A DNA stretch of 64,000 nt from contig NZ_MSSV01000008.1 in NCBI RefSeq assembly GCF_002150505.1, forward strand, positions 124,001 to 188,000. The letters run 5' to 3'. Positions 1 through 8,475 of this stretch are shown piece after piece. The translations under genes were made by a program, and so were the position numbers. Within the stretch, counting starts at the first letter, position 1, and each line of letters starts with the position of its first letter. Source of the stretch: Algoriphagus ratkowskyi. Its GTDB lineage: Bacteria > Bacteroidota > Bacteroidia > Cytophagales > Cyclobacteriaceae. The notes beneath the pieces were generated by a model that searched no databases, was not told the origin of the DNA, and was given only the letters and a program-made list of their open reading frames with translations.

Positions 1-245
1 AATAGATAAGGCATTTCTTCAGGAAGTGGCTGTCCAGAATCGATCAAGTTTCTGAAAATTGAATTTGCAGTTTCGTAATCATTTCTTTCAATGGCAGCTT
101 TAGCGGCTTTCATCCACTGATCAGTTTGACCAAGATTTGGTCCTATTTGCGCAAGTGAAACTTGGCAAAAGGCTAAGGAAATAATAAGACTAAAGATGAG
201 TAGGGGAAGGTGAATTCTAAAGTTCACAGGAATATGTTTTTTCAA
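1..245 (-). CDS. N-terminal part of a secreted TPR-like protein (runs off the left edge)
   Basis: The reverse strand reads open from a TTG at 245 to the window edge, giving about 81 residues. It begins MKKHIPVNFRIHL, followed by a hydrophobic segment and a likely signal peptidase site after VSLAQ. The mature part holds WMKAAKAAIERNDYETANSI, which has the A/Y/A spacing of one tetratricopeptide repeat. An in-frame stop lies upstream of the TTG and there is no in-frame ATG near it; a GTG at 227 is a second possible start. Secretion and a TPR helix pair can be seen; the full function cannot, because the rest lies outside the window. OmpA/TPR surface proteins of Bacteroidota start in a similar way, but that is only a guess. 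Confidence 0.6.
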   Translation of the reverse strand, partial: MKKHIPVNFRIHLPLLIFSLIISLAFCQVSLAQIGPNLGQTDQWMKAAKAAIERNDYETANSIFRNLIDSGQPLPEEMPYL

Positions 246-446
246 GGAGGCAATAAAGGTAGAAGTTTCTTTATCCTAAAGTTAATTTTTATAAAAGAGG
301 AGATCGAGCATTAATCTACCTCATAAATTTTAGAAGTTAAATATTGTCCCTATTTTGGGGTTAAATCTAGTTGAGGTCGTGGATTTATTCTGTTAGGTCA
401 ACACTGGATTTTCAGTTATTTTAAATTAACTCTAAAAAATCACAAA

Positions 447-854
447 ATGGGAAAACCAATCACGATGATCGAAAGCATAGGCCCTGCTATGAAAGAGAAA
501 CTTTCTACTGCTGGAGTAACTTCTGTGGAAGGGCTTTTGGAGAAAGGAGCTTCTAAGTCTGGGAGAAAAACTATAGCTGCAGCCTCTGGCCTAGACGAAG
601 GTAAAATACTCGATTGGGTAAATATGGCCGATCTTTTTAGAATAAATGGAATTGCAAGTCAATTTGCAGAGCTTCTCAAAGCTGCTGGTGTAGATACCGT
701 GAAAGAATTGAGAACCAGAAATGCAGAGAATCTTCACGCTGCCTTAGTCAAAACTCAAGAGGAAAAAGGATTGACCAGAGTAGTTCCTGCAGCTTCTAAA
801 GTGATAGACTTCATAGAACAAGCGAAAGCGCTTGAGCCAATGGTCACACATTAA
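447..854 (+). CDS. DUF4332 family helix-hairpin-helix protein
   Basis: This 135-residue protein has no signal peptide or membrane segment. It carries two helix-hairpin-helix-like units: IESIGPAMKEKLSTAGV near residues 8-24 and INGIASQFAELLKAAGV near residues 66-82. Each has the hairpin-glycine pattern known from non-specific DNA-binding HhH folds. The length and two-unit layout match DUF4332 proteins. A DNA- or protein-binding role is inferred from the fold; no catalytic residue is visible. It is transcribed alone and is followed by a good terminator. Confidence 0.75.
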   Translation: MGKPITMIESIGPAMKEKLSTAGVTSVEGLLEKGASKSGRKTIAAASGLDEGKILDWVNMADLFRINGIASQFAELLKAAGVDTVKELRTRNAENLHAALVKTQEEKGLTRVVPAASKVIDFIEQAKALEPMVTH

Positions 855-879
855 TCGAATTACCATAAGTCTATTTTTG

Positions 880-912
880 AAAACCTTTTTGCTTCGGCAT
901 TAAGGTTTTTTT
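880..912 (+). terminator. Rho-independent terminator after the DUF4332 gene
   Basis: The arms AAAACCTT and AAGGTTTT enclose a loop containing GCTTCGGC and run into a T-tract. It begins 26 bases after the stop codon of the gene at 447-854. Confidence 0.75.
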
Positions 913-1204
913 TCCTGAGTAAATAGTTGCCGGCTAGTACACAGTGTCACTCCATGGGCATACATCGATCGCACAATTGTAAAATACCTAGACGCGGCTA
1001 TATATAATAGTGACCTTCAATAGGTAGCACAAAAATCACTAACAACGCATAAATTATTACATTCCACTTCCAAATTGCTGGGACTTCATATGGAGAATCT
1101 AATCTCAATTAGGGAGAATTGGCCGCTTATATTTTTTCAAACCTAGTAGGTAAGTCCTTTATAAAAATTGTTTTTTGTAGTTTGGTTGCACAATTATTTC
1201 CACT

Positions 1205-2743
1205 ATGAGTAAGACAGAAGAATTCATCACCCATCTAGCCGAAGGCCAGAAATACAAGAAAGACTCCATTATTCTAGGTACTGGCGTACTTGATGGTGTA
1301 CCTGTGACTGGTGCCCAAATAAAAATTGCGCTGAAAACCATGAATAGACATGGGCTTATCGCTGGAGCAACAGGAACTGGCAAAACGAAAACTTTGCAAG
1401 TAATCGCTGAGCAATTGGCATTGAAAGGTGTTCCTTCTGTTTTGATGGACTTGAAAGGTGATCTCTCCGGTCTTGCTCAGCCAGGAACTGCCAACGATTT
1501 TATTAAAAATAGATCTGAGGTAATAGGAGTTGATTATGAGCCGATGGGATTGCCAATTGAGCTGATGTCTATTTCTGACGAAAAAGGAGTTCGGCTAAAA
1601 GCTTCTGTTTCAGAATTTGGGCCTGTATTGATAGCTCAGATCCTTGAGCTAAATGATACACAGCAGGGCGTGATCTCTTTGATCTTTCGTTATTGTGACG
1701 TAAACCATTTGCCTTTGGTTGACTTGAAGGATTTGAAACGCGTGCTTCAATTTATTACAAATGAAGGTAAAGAGGCCATTCAGAAGGAATACGGTCAGGT
1801 TTCTGGCGCCTCGGTAAATACAATCATGCGTAAGATTATCGAGCTGGAACAGCAAGGCGCAGAGCGATTCTTTGGAGAGAAATCATTTGATGTAGAAGAT
1901 TTTTTGAGGGTTAAGAATGGAAAAGGAGTGATTTCCGTGATTCGTCTGACCGACATTCAGAGTCGGCCCAAGCTATTCTCTACCTTTATGCTAAGCCTGC
2001 TTTCGGAGATCTATGAAACATTTCCTGAGCAAGGAGATGCTGATCAACCTAAGCTTTGCTTATTCATCGATGAAGCTCATTTAGTCTTTTCCAATGCTTC
2101 AAAAGACCTTTTGGATAAGATTGAAGCGATTGTGAAGTTAATCAGGTCAAAAGGAGTTGGTGTCTATTTTTGCACTCAATCACCTACCGATGTCCCTGAT
2201 AGCATATTGGGACAATTGGGTTTGAAAGTGCAGCATGCTTTGAGAGCATTTACAGCAAAGGATAGAAAGGCTATCACTAAAACTGCCGAGAACTATCCCG
2301 ATTCTCCCTATTACGAGACTTCGGAGGTTTTGACAGCTATGGGTATCGGCGAAGCGCTTATTACAGCTTTGAACGAAAAAGGAATTCCCACACCTCTAGC
2401 TCATACTCTGGTGAGAGCACCTATTACTAGAATGGATATTTTGACTTCCTCAGAAATAGATGAGGTAGTAAGGAATTCAGATTTACTGTCAAAATACAAT
2501 CAGGATATAGACAGAGAGAGTGCTTATGAGATGCTAGAAAAGAAAATGCTAGCGCTAGAAGATGCTCAAAATAAAGCAACTTTGCCAGGACCTAATTCGA
2601 CAACCCGAACTTCTAAAAAAGCTACCCAGGAAAAATCTATGATCGAGGAATTGAGTAAAAATACTATGATTAGACAGCTTGGAAGAACAATATTTAGAGA
2701 ATTGACTAGGGGTATTTTAGGTTCATTCAGCAGAAAAAGGTAG
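1205..2743 (+). CDS. HerA-like P-loop ATPase (DUF853 family)
   Basis: The 512-residue protein has a Walker A motif GATGTGKT at residues 54-61 and a Walker B motif LFIDEAH near residue 290. The region between resembles the HerA/FtsK-type fold of the DUF853 (YjgR-like) family, including the conserved VLMDLKGDLSGLAQPG after the P-loop. The C-terminus is basic. These proteins are soluble hexameric-type ATPases annotated as helicase HerA-like; the true substrate is not established. No NurA nuclease gene lies beside it, so a DNA end-processing role cannot be argued from context. The start at 1205 is the only ATG before the conserved region and follows about 290 bases of spacer in which I see no gene. 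Confidence 0.85.
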   Translation: MSKTEEFITHLAEGQKYKKDSIILGTGVLDGVPVTGAQIKIALKTMNRHGLIAGATGTGKTKTLQVIAEQLALKGVPSVLMDLKGDLSGLAQPGTANDFIKNRSEVIGVDYEPMGLPIELMSISDEKGVRLKASVSEFGPVLIAQILELNDTQQGVISLIFRYCDVNHLPLVDLKDLKRVLQFITNEGKEAIQKEYGQVSGASVNTIMRKIIELEQQGAERFFGEKSFDVEDFLRVKNGKGVISVIRLTDIQSRPKLFSTFMLSLLSEIYETFPEQGDADQPKLCLFIDEAHLVFSNASKDLLDKIEAIVKLIRSKGVGVYFCTQSPTDVPDSILGQLGLKVQHALRAFTAKDRKAITKTAENYPDSPYYETSEVLTAMGIGEALITALNEKGIPTPLAHTLVRAPITRMDILTSSEIDEVVRNSDLLSKYNQDIDRESAYEMLEKKMLALEDAQNKATLPGPNSTTRTSKKATQEKSMIEELSKNTMIRQLGRTIFRELTRGILGSFSRKR

Positions 2744-2780
2744 TCGTGTTAGTTAGTTGTATTTCAATAGATTATAGATT

Positions 2781-3992
2781 TTGAAAATAGGAGTTATTGG
2801 TGGCGGAGCAGCAGGTTTTTTTGCTGCAATTCATGCAAGTGGACAGGGGAGAGAAGTTACAATTTTTGAAAAATCGCCCAAGCTTTTGTCCAAAGTAAAG
2901 GTCTCAGGTGGCGGAAGGTGTAATGTCACACACCGACCAATGGAGATCTCCAAATTGGTTAAAAACTATCCGAGAGGTGAGAAGTTTTTGAAAAAAGTAT
3001 TTTCAAAATACAAATCAGAGGATACTATAAAGTGGTTTGAAAGAAGAGGAGTTCCACTGAAAATAGAAGCAGACGGAAGGATGTTTCCTATTTCAGATTC
3101 CTCTCAATCTATAATTGATGTATTGTTAAAAGAAGCTCAGAAACTCGACATTTCGATTCGCAAATCTTGTGGTGTAATGTCTATAACACCACTAGAAAAG
3201 AAGTACCAGCTTGAGACGGATGCAGGTATTTTCGACGTAGATAAGTTAATAATTGCGACGGGAGGACATCCAAAATTGGACAGTTATTCCTTTCTTAAAA
3301 AGTTAAATCACACGATTTTAGATCCAATTCCTTCTTTATTTACTTTCAATACTCCTAAAGAATCACTAAGAGAATTGATGGGAGTCTCGGCGAGTGATGG
3401 AATCGTCAAAATCGAAGGAACCAAATTGACTTATCGCGGCCCAGTATTAGTAACTCACTGGGGAGTGAGTGGGCCGGCAGTATTGAAGTTATCAGCTTTC
3501 GGAGCACAATGGCTTAATGAAAAGAACTACGTAGCCACAGCCATAGTCAATTGGAATGGAGCTTTTGGAGAGGAACATTACAATTCTCATATCAAAAGCT
3601 TTGCTCTTGCACATCCGAAGAAAAAAGTAGAGAGTAATTCATTATTTGAAATTCCATCAAGACTATGGGGCCATTTCTGTTTACGCTCAGAGATAGAAAC
3701 AGATTTATTATATGGAGCGCTTTCCAAAAAGCAAATCAATAAGTTGGTACAGAATCTTTTTTGCTATACTTTAAGAGTTGTAGGTAAAACGACTTTTAAA
3801 GAAGAATTTGTTACAGCTGGAGGAATCGCACTAGATGAGGTAAATCCGGAAACTTTGGAAAGTAAGTTTCATCCAAACCTTTATTTTGCCGGGGAAGTCC
3901 TGAATATTGATGGAATCACTGGTGGCTTTAATTTTCAAGCTGCCTGGTCTACAGGATTTCTTGCGGGAACATCTACATCTACAAAACTATGA
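2781..3992 (+). CDS. HI0933/BaiN-type NAD(P)/FAD-dependent oxidoreductase
   Basis: This 403-residue flavoprotein starts with a textbook FAD-binding beta-alpha-beta motif, GVIGGGAAGFFAA, at residues 4-16. It ends with the family signature YFAGEVLNIDGITGG, and SGGGRCNVT near residue 42 is typical of HI0933-like proteins. The start is a TTG: no in-frame ATG precedes the FAD motif, so this start is nearly forced. The physiological substrate of the family is generally unknown (BaiN is a bile-acid example). Its stop codon overlaps the start of the next gene as ATGA, so the two are probably co-translated. Confidence 0.85.
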   Translation: MKIGVIGGGAAGFFAAIHASGQGREVTIFEKSPKLLSKVKVSGGGRCNVTHRPMEISKLVKNYPRGEKFLKKVFSKYKSEDTIKWFERRGVPLKIEADGRMFPISDSSQSIIDVLLKEAQKLDISIRKSCGVMSITPLEKKYQLETDAGIFDVDKLIIATGGHPKLDSYSFLKKLNHTILDPIPSLFTFNTPKESLRELMGVSASDGIVKIEGTKLTYRGPVLVTHWGVSGPAVLKLSAFGAQWLNEKNYVATAIVNWNGAFGEEHYNSHIKSFALAHPKKKVESNSLFEIPSRLWGHFCLRSEIETDLLYGALSKKQINKLVQNLFCYTLRVVGKTTFKEEFVTAGGIALDEVNPETLESKFHPNLYFAGEVLNIDGITGGFNFQAAWSTGFLAGTSTSTKL

Positions 3993-4342
3993 TGGACCAA
4001 ATTTATCCGGAACTTGAGTTGCTTATCCTCGAAATGTCTGAGGGCGATTTAGACTTTAAAAAGGAATTGACTTTGGCAATTTACAATGGTCTACTGGAGC
4101 TCAAACAAAAATATATTGAGGGATCATTTCAAAAAAATGATCATACACTTCAGCAAATTCGCCATAAAATGAAGCCTACATTGAGTATGTTCGAATTAAC
4201 TCATCTCATTGAAGAGCTTAAGGAAGGAAAAACAATTATTGAAAGTGATGGGTTTGATGGAGCGAATTTCACAACGCATTACAAGAATATGATGGAAAAG
4301 CTTGATCAAGCAATCGAGCGGGTGTTTGCCATTACTAAGTAG
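3989..4342 (+). CDS. Hpt-like four-helix protein
   Basis: This 117-residue all-helical protein overlaps the previous gene by four bases. Its centre reads QIRHKMKPTL with His59, which matches the phospho-accepting histidine context (H-x-L/M-K) of histidine phosphotransfer (Hpt) domains. The spacing of hydrophobic residues around it fits a helical bundle. There is no signal peptide. No hybrid kinase lies nearby, so the partner would be encoded elsewhere. Hpt function is an inference from one motif and length; a plain helical protein without phosphotransfer is the alternative. Confidence 0.55.
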   Translation: MMDQIYPELELLILEMSEGDLDFKKELTLAIYNGLLELKQKYIEGSFQKNDHTLQQIRHKMKPTLSMFELTHLIEELKEGKTIIESDGFDGANFTTHYKNMMEKLDQAIERVFAITK

Positions 4343-4476
4343 AAAATTTATTAGCTCATGAGGCTGTAATTTTGAAATTATGGACTCCGATGAAAATTAA
4401 TACAAAGGGATAAAGAATTTTTTCTAAGACTGAGAGAAAATATTTTCCATTTAAAGTTTTCTATTTTTGACGCCTC

Positions 4477-5442
4477 ATGAGTATCATCAATTCAACATAC
4501 GGAGGTCCTCCAGCCTATTTATTTAATGGACATCTGGAAACAATTATTCCAAGTATTTTTAGAAAAGTGACAGGCGTCACCTATGTCAGGGAAAAAATAG
4601 ACACACCTGACGGTGATTTTTTGAATTTAGATTGGTCTAAAGTTGGTAGCTCCAAGCTGCTGATTTTATCCCATGGATTGGAAGGGGATTCTGATCGGCA
4701 CTATGCCAAGGGAATGGTGAAACTATTCAATTCCAAAAAGGTAGATGTGCTAGTTTGGAATAATAGATCTTGTGGGGGAGAGATAAATCTTAAGCCAATT
4801 TTGTATCATCATGGAGCTAGTTATGATTTAGACACTACAATTTCATTTGTGCTTAAAAACTATTCTTACAAGGATATCTTTCTCACTGGTATAAGCATGG
4901 GAGGCGCTCAGACACTAAAATATCTTGGAGAAAAAGGAAATGAATTGCCAAGAGAGATCAAACGGGCAGCAGTTTATTCTACGCCATGTAACTTACTTTC
5001 GAGTGCTATTACACTGAAATCGAGAAGTAATAGTTTCTACAAAAACAGATTTCTAGGAAAGTTGAAATTAAAAATACGAGCCAAAGCGGAGCAATATCCA
5101 GACTTATTGGACTTGGACCTATTGGAGCTAATCAGTGATTTTGATTCCTTTGACACACATTTCACAGCCAAGTTGCATGGATTTAAAGATGCTGCTGACT
5201 TCTACAAAGCTGTAAGTGCAGATAATTGGATGCCTCAGATAAGCATTCCCACATTAGTAATAAATGCGCTTAATGACCCACTTCTTGGACCTGAATGCTA
5301 TCCAGTAAAACTGGCGGAAAAGATGCATGAACTTACGCTAGAAATGCCGAAAAGAGGTGGTCATACTGGATTTATGCTGAGCGGACAGGAGTTTACTTGG
5401 TCAGAATTCAGAGTTCAACAATTCCTCCTAGATCAGGTTTAG
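4477..5442 (+). CDS. YheT-type alpha/beta hydrolase
   Basis: The 321-residue protein has the nucleophile elbow GISMGG with Ser140, an oxyanion-region HGLEGDSDRHYAKG at residues 66-79, the candidate acid Asp in INALNDPLLGP and the candidate catalytic His in RGGHTGFM. This layout and the N-terminal GHLETIIPS are typical of the YheT/EMB8/ABHD1 branch of alpha/beta hydrolases. The family are putative esterases or lipases of unproved substrate. No signal peptide is visible. A TATTTTTG element shortly upstream of the start resembles a -7 box but lacks a clear -33 box. Confidence 0.85.
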   Translation: MSIINSTYGGPPAYLFNGHLETIIPSIFRKVTGVTYVREKIDTPDGDFLNLDWSKVGSSKLLILSHGLEGDSDRHYAKGMVKLFNSKKVDVLVWNNRSCGGEINLKPILYHHGASYDLDTTISFVLKNYSYKDIFLTGISMGGAQTLKYLGEKGNELPREIKRAAVYSTPCNLLSSAITLKSRSNSFYKNRFLGKLKLKIRAKAEQYPDLLDLDLLELISDFDSFDTHFTAKLHGFKDAADFYKAVSADNWMPQISIPTLVINALNDPLLGPECYPVKLAEKMHELTLEMPKRGGHTGFMLSGQEFTWSEFRVQQFLLDQV

Positions 5443-5491
5443 ACTTTGGGGTTTTACTATATTGTAAGCCTATTCACCGAAACAATATACT

Positions 5492-7009
5492 ATGCGTAAA
5501 CTGTTTTTTGGTAGCCTTGTGCTACTCTCATTATTGACATTTTTTCTGATGTGGTATTTCCAATTTGTACAGTTCAAATTTGGATATTTTATTCTCGGAA
5601 TACTTGTAATACTTTTATTTATAGGTATTTATGATGTAAATCAAAAAACTCATGCTATTCTGAGAAATTTCCCTGTTCTGGGTCATTTTCGTTATTTACT
5701 TGAGAAAATAAGCCCAGAAATTCAGCAATATTTTATCGAAACCAATACAGATGGAAAGCCATTTAGTAGAAACCTTCGTTCATTAGTCTACAGAAGAGCA
5801 AAAAATGTGAACGATACGCATCCTTTTGGTACACAGCGAGATATTAGTGGCGAGGATTATATTGGATTGAGACATTCCATCTATGCCGTCCACGCCCATG
5901 ATGAGGATCCACGTGTGATGATAGGTAACGATTCCTGCAAACAACCATACCCAGCGTCTATATTCAATATATCCGCTATGAGCTTTGGCTCATTAAGCTC
6001 CAATGCTATAAAAGCGTTGAATCTAGGTGCTAAAAAAGGTGGGTTTTCGCACAATACAGGAGAAGGAGGGATATCTAATCATCACAGAGAAGGAGGTGAT
6101 TTGGTTTGGCAGATAGGCACTGGATACTTTGGCTGTCGCGATGAGTATGGTAAATTCAGTGAAGAGAAATTTGCCGAAAAAGCAAATTGGCCGGAAGTCA
6201 AAATGATAGAAATCAAGATATCTCAAGGAGCAAAACCAGGCCATGGTGGAGTCTTACCCGGTGTAAAAAATACTGCAGAAATAGCAGAAATACGCGGTGT
6301 TGTAGCAGGAACAACAATACTTTCACCTCCAGCACACAGCGCTTTCACCAATGCCACAGAGCTACTTGAATTCGTATCAAAACTAAGAGAATTATCCAGC
6401 GGAAAGCCAGTAGGATTCAAACTTTGCATTGGTAGAACGGAGGAATTTATAGCTATCTGCAAGGAAATGGTAACTCTGAATATTTATCCTGATTTTATAA
6501 CTGTGGATGGGGCAGAGGGAGGAACAGGTGCAGCACCTCTTGAGTTCTCAGATAGTGTGGGATTACCACTTGAGCCAGCACTTATATTTGTTAGAATGAC
6601 GCTTGAGAAATTTCAAATTCGAAGTCATATAAGAATTATCGCATCCGGAAAAGCAATTAGCGCATTCGCAATCCTTAAAAATATAGCGCTAGGTGCTGAT
6701 ATTTGTAATTCAGCTAGAGGATTTATGTTTAGCATTGGCTGTATTCAGGCATTGCGATGTAATACCAACGAATGTCCAACAGGCGTCGCTACTCAAAGAG
6801 CGAATCTCGTAGGTGGATTGGTGATAACCGATAAATCTGAACGTGTGTATAATTTCCATAAAAATACGGTTCATGCCGTTCAGGAGCTTTTGGGTGCTTC
6901 TGGACATACACATACCTCACAACTCAGCGCGAGTGATTTGGTCAAAGGTGATGAAATGATTAAGCTCGCTAATAGATACCTGCCTGATTCTGTGAATACT
7001 CAGGTTTAA
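5492..7009 (+). CDS. Membrane-anchored FMN-binding glutamate synthase family protein
   Basis: This 505-residue protein has two hydrophobic helices in the first 50 residues, then the FMN-binding (beta/alpha)8 domain of GltB large subunits: FNISAMSFGSLSSNAI, SQGAKPGHGGVLPG, and TVDGAEGGTGAAPLEF. Near residue 417 the pattern C-x5-C-x4-C (CIQALRCNTNEC) matches the [3Fe-4S] ligands. There is no glutaminase domain and no small subunit next to it. The stand-alone membrane form is widespread and its reaction is not settled, so calling it glutamate synthase would go too far. Confidence 0.85.
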   Translation: MRKLFFGSLVLLSLLTFFLMWYFQFVQFKFGYFILGILVILLFIGIYDVNQKTHAILRNFPVLGHFRYLLEKISPEIQQYFIETNTDGKPFSRNLRSLVYRRAKNVNDTHPFGTQRDISGEDYIGLRHSIYAVHAHDEDPRVMIGNDSCKQPYPASIFNISAMSFGSLSSNAIKALNLGAKKGGFSHNTGEGGISNHHREGGDLVWQIGTGYFGCRDEYGKFSEEKFAEKANWPEVKMIEIKISQGAKPGHGGVLPGVKNTAEIAEIRGVVAGTTILSPPAHSAFTNATELLEFVSKLRELSSGKPVGFKLCIGRTEEFIAICKEMVTLNIYPDFITVDGAEGGTGAAPLEFSDSVGLPLEPALIFVRMTLEKFQIRSHIRIIASGKAISAFAILKNIALGADICNSARGFMFSIGCIQALRCNTNECPTGVATQRANLVGGLVITDKSERVYNFHKNTVHAVQELLGASGHTHTSQLSASDLVKGDEMIKLANRYLPDSVNTQV

Positions 7010-7042
7010 GTTAACCTTTTAAGTTTTGTCTCCGAACACTTC

Positions 7043-7066
7043 CATTCATTCAATAATGAATGATTT
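7043..7066. terminator. Possible bidirectional terminator hairpin
   Basis: A perfect 8-base stem, CATTCATT / AATGAATG, with a four-base loop sits between two convergent genes. T-richness is weak on either side, so this is tentative. Confidence 0.35.
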
Positions 7067-7107
7067 TCTCCATCATAACTTTGGGTGTACAAAAAAAACC
7101 TCCAAGG

Positions 7108-8310
7108 TTACTTGAACCGCTTCAAAGCCAATTCCGCAACTGTTCCGCCGATAGCCAAAGAACTTGTTGCCGCAGGAGATGGGGCATTCAGCACATTAAT
7201 AGCAAGAGCTGATTCCCGTATAGAGAAATCATCTAAAAGTCCACCTGTACGATCGCAGGCTTGTGCTCTCACACCAGCTCCGCCTTCTACTAGATCTGAC
7301 TCCTGAATTTCCGGTATCAATTCCTGCAGCGCTTTGGTAAAGGCTCCTTTGGAAAAGGACCTATACATCTCACCAAAGCCTGTTTGCCAATATTTAGCAG
7401 CGACTTTCTGAAAGCCAGGCCAAGCCAGGGTCTCAGCTAACTCTTTTAGGTTGATTTTAGATTTTTTGTATCCTTCCCTTTGGAAAGCTAAAACCGCATT
7501 TGGTCCAGCTTCCACGCCACCTTTCATCATTCGTGTGAAGTGAACGCCGAGAAATGGGAAATTGGGATCTGGAACTGGGTAAATGAGGTTCTTTACCAAG
7601 AATTCTCTGTCTTTTTTTAGCTTGAAATACTCTCCTCTAAACGGAATGATTTTCACATCAAGTGAATCTTCCTCACTCATCTGAGCCACCTTATCGGAAT
7701 ATAATCCAGCACAGTTAATCACTAATTTGCATTCAAATGTTTTCTTTGAAGTTTCTATGTAATTAATTCCTCCTTGTTGCTTAATTTCTAATACTTTATG
7801 GTTCAAAAAAATCACCCCACCACTCTGAATAATTTTCCTTCCATAGGCAAGTGCAACTTGGAAATAATCTACAATTCCTGTTTGTGGAACATGAAGGGCA
7901 GCCACTCCGGCACAATGAGGTTCGTATTCTTTCAACTGCTCCATGGTGATGTACTTCGTCCCTTCCAAACCGTTTTGAATACCTCTCTCATATAAGTTGT
8001 TCAGCAATGGCTTTTGTTCTTCTCGGGTTGCAACTACTACTTTACCAGTGATTTCAAATGGAATCTTTTCTTCTTCGCAGAACTGAATCAGTTCATGATA
8101 TCCGCCGATGCAATTGGTCGCTTTGAGAGAGCCCGGCTTGTAATACAGACCCGAGTGAATCACGCCACTATTATTTCCCGTTTGATGTTTTGCCAGCTGA
8201 TCTTCCTTCTCCAAAATGGCGATTTTTAGGTCTGGACGATATTTTTGGATTTTTAAAGCCGTTCCTAATCCTACTATTCCACCACCAATAATTACTATAT
8301 CGTATATCAT
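7108..8310 (-). CDS. lhgO: L-2-hydroxyglutarate oxidase
   Basis: The 400-residue flavoprotein begins YDIVIIGGGIVGLGTA, an FAD-binding GxGxxG motif, and continues with HQTGNNSGVIHSGLYYKPGS, the signature of LhgO/YgaF. The C-terminal GGAGVRAQACDRTG is also characteristic. Known members oxidise L-2-hydroxyglutarate to 2-oxoglutarate and pass electrons to the respiratory chain. The first ATG is used and lies just before the FAD motif. A TATATTTG box, a good -7 element, sits at 8330-8337 on the same strand, about 20 bases upstream of the start. The gene stands alone and converges on the GltB-like gene. Confidence 0.9.
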   Translation of the reverse strand: MIYDIVIIGGGIVGLGTALKIQKYRPDLKIAILEKEDQLAKHQTGNNSGVIHSGLYYKPGSLKATNCIGGYHELIQFCEEEKIPFEITGKVVVATREEQKPLLNNLYERGIQNGLEGTKYITMEQLKEYEPHCAGVAALHVPQTGIVDYFQVALAYGRKIIQSGGVIFLNHKVLEIKQQGGINYIETSKKTFECKLVINCAGLYSDKVAQMSEEDSLDVKIIPFRGEYFKLKKDREFLVKNLIYPVPDPNFPFLGVHFTRMMKGGVEAGPNAVLAFQREGYKKSKINLKELAETLAWPGFQKVAAKYWQTGFGEMYRSFSKGAFTKALQELIPEIQESDLVEGGAGVRAQACDRTGGLLDDFSIRESALAINVLNAPSPAATSSLAIGGTVAELALKRFK

Positions 8311-8475
8311 GATTCTCAGTTTTCAGATTCAAATATACTAGCTGAATTTTCAATTTTCGATTTCTTCAAATAAGCACAATCATCAATTTTTGTAATTTTT
8401 AGTTGCCTAGGTAACGATTTGAACATTTAATGAATTTATTTTGCAGGGAATTGTTCCCAGTGCTGTTGATCTTAC

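Noticed and set aside
1205..2743. HerA-like ATPase as part of a HerA-based defence system
   Set aside because: The protein is of the DUF853 type and no SIR2, DUF4297 or nuclease partner lies next to it.
7076..7083. TAACTTTG -7-like box on the plus strand
   Set aside because: There is no -33 box at 18-20 bases and no plus-strand gene for 1.4 kb; it lies at the end of the minus-strand lhgO gene.
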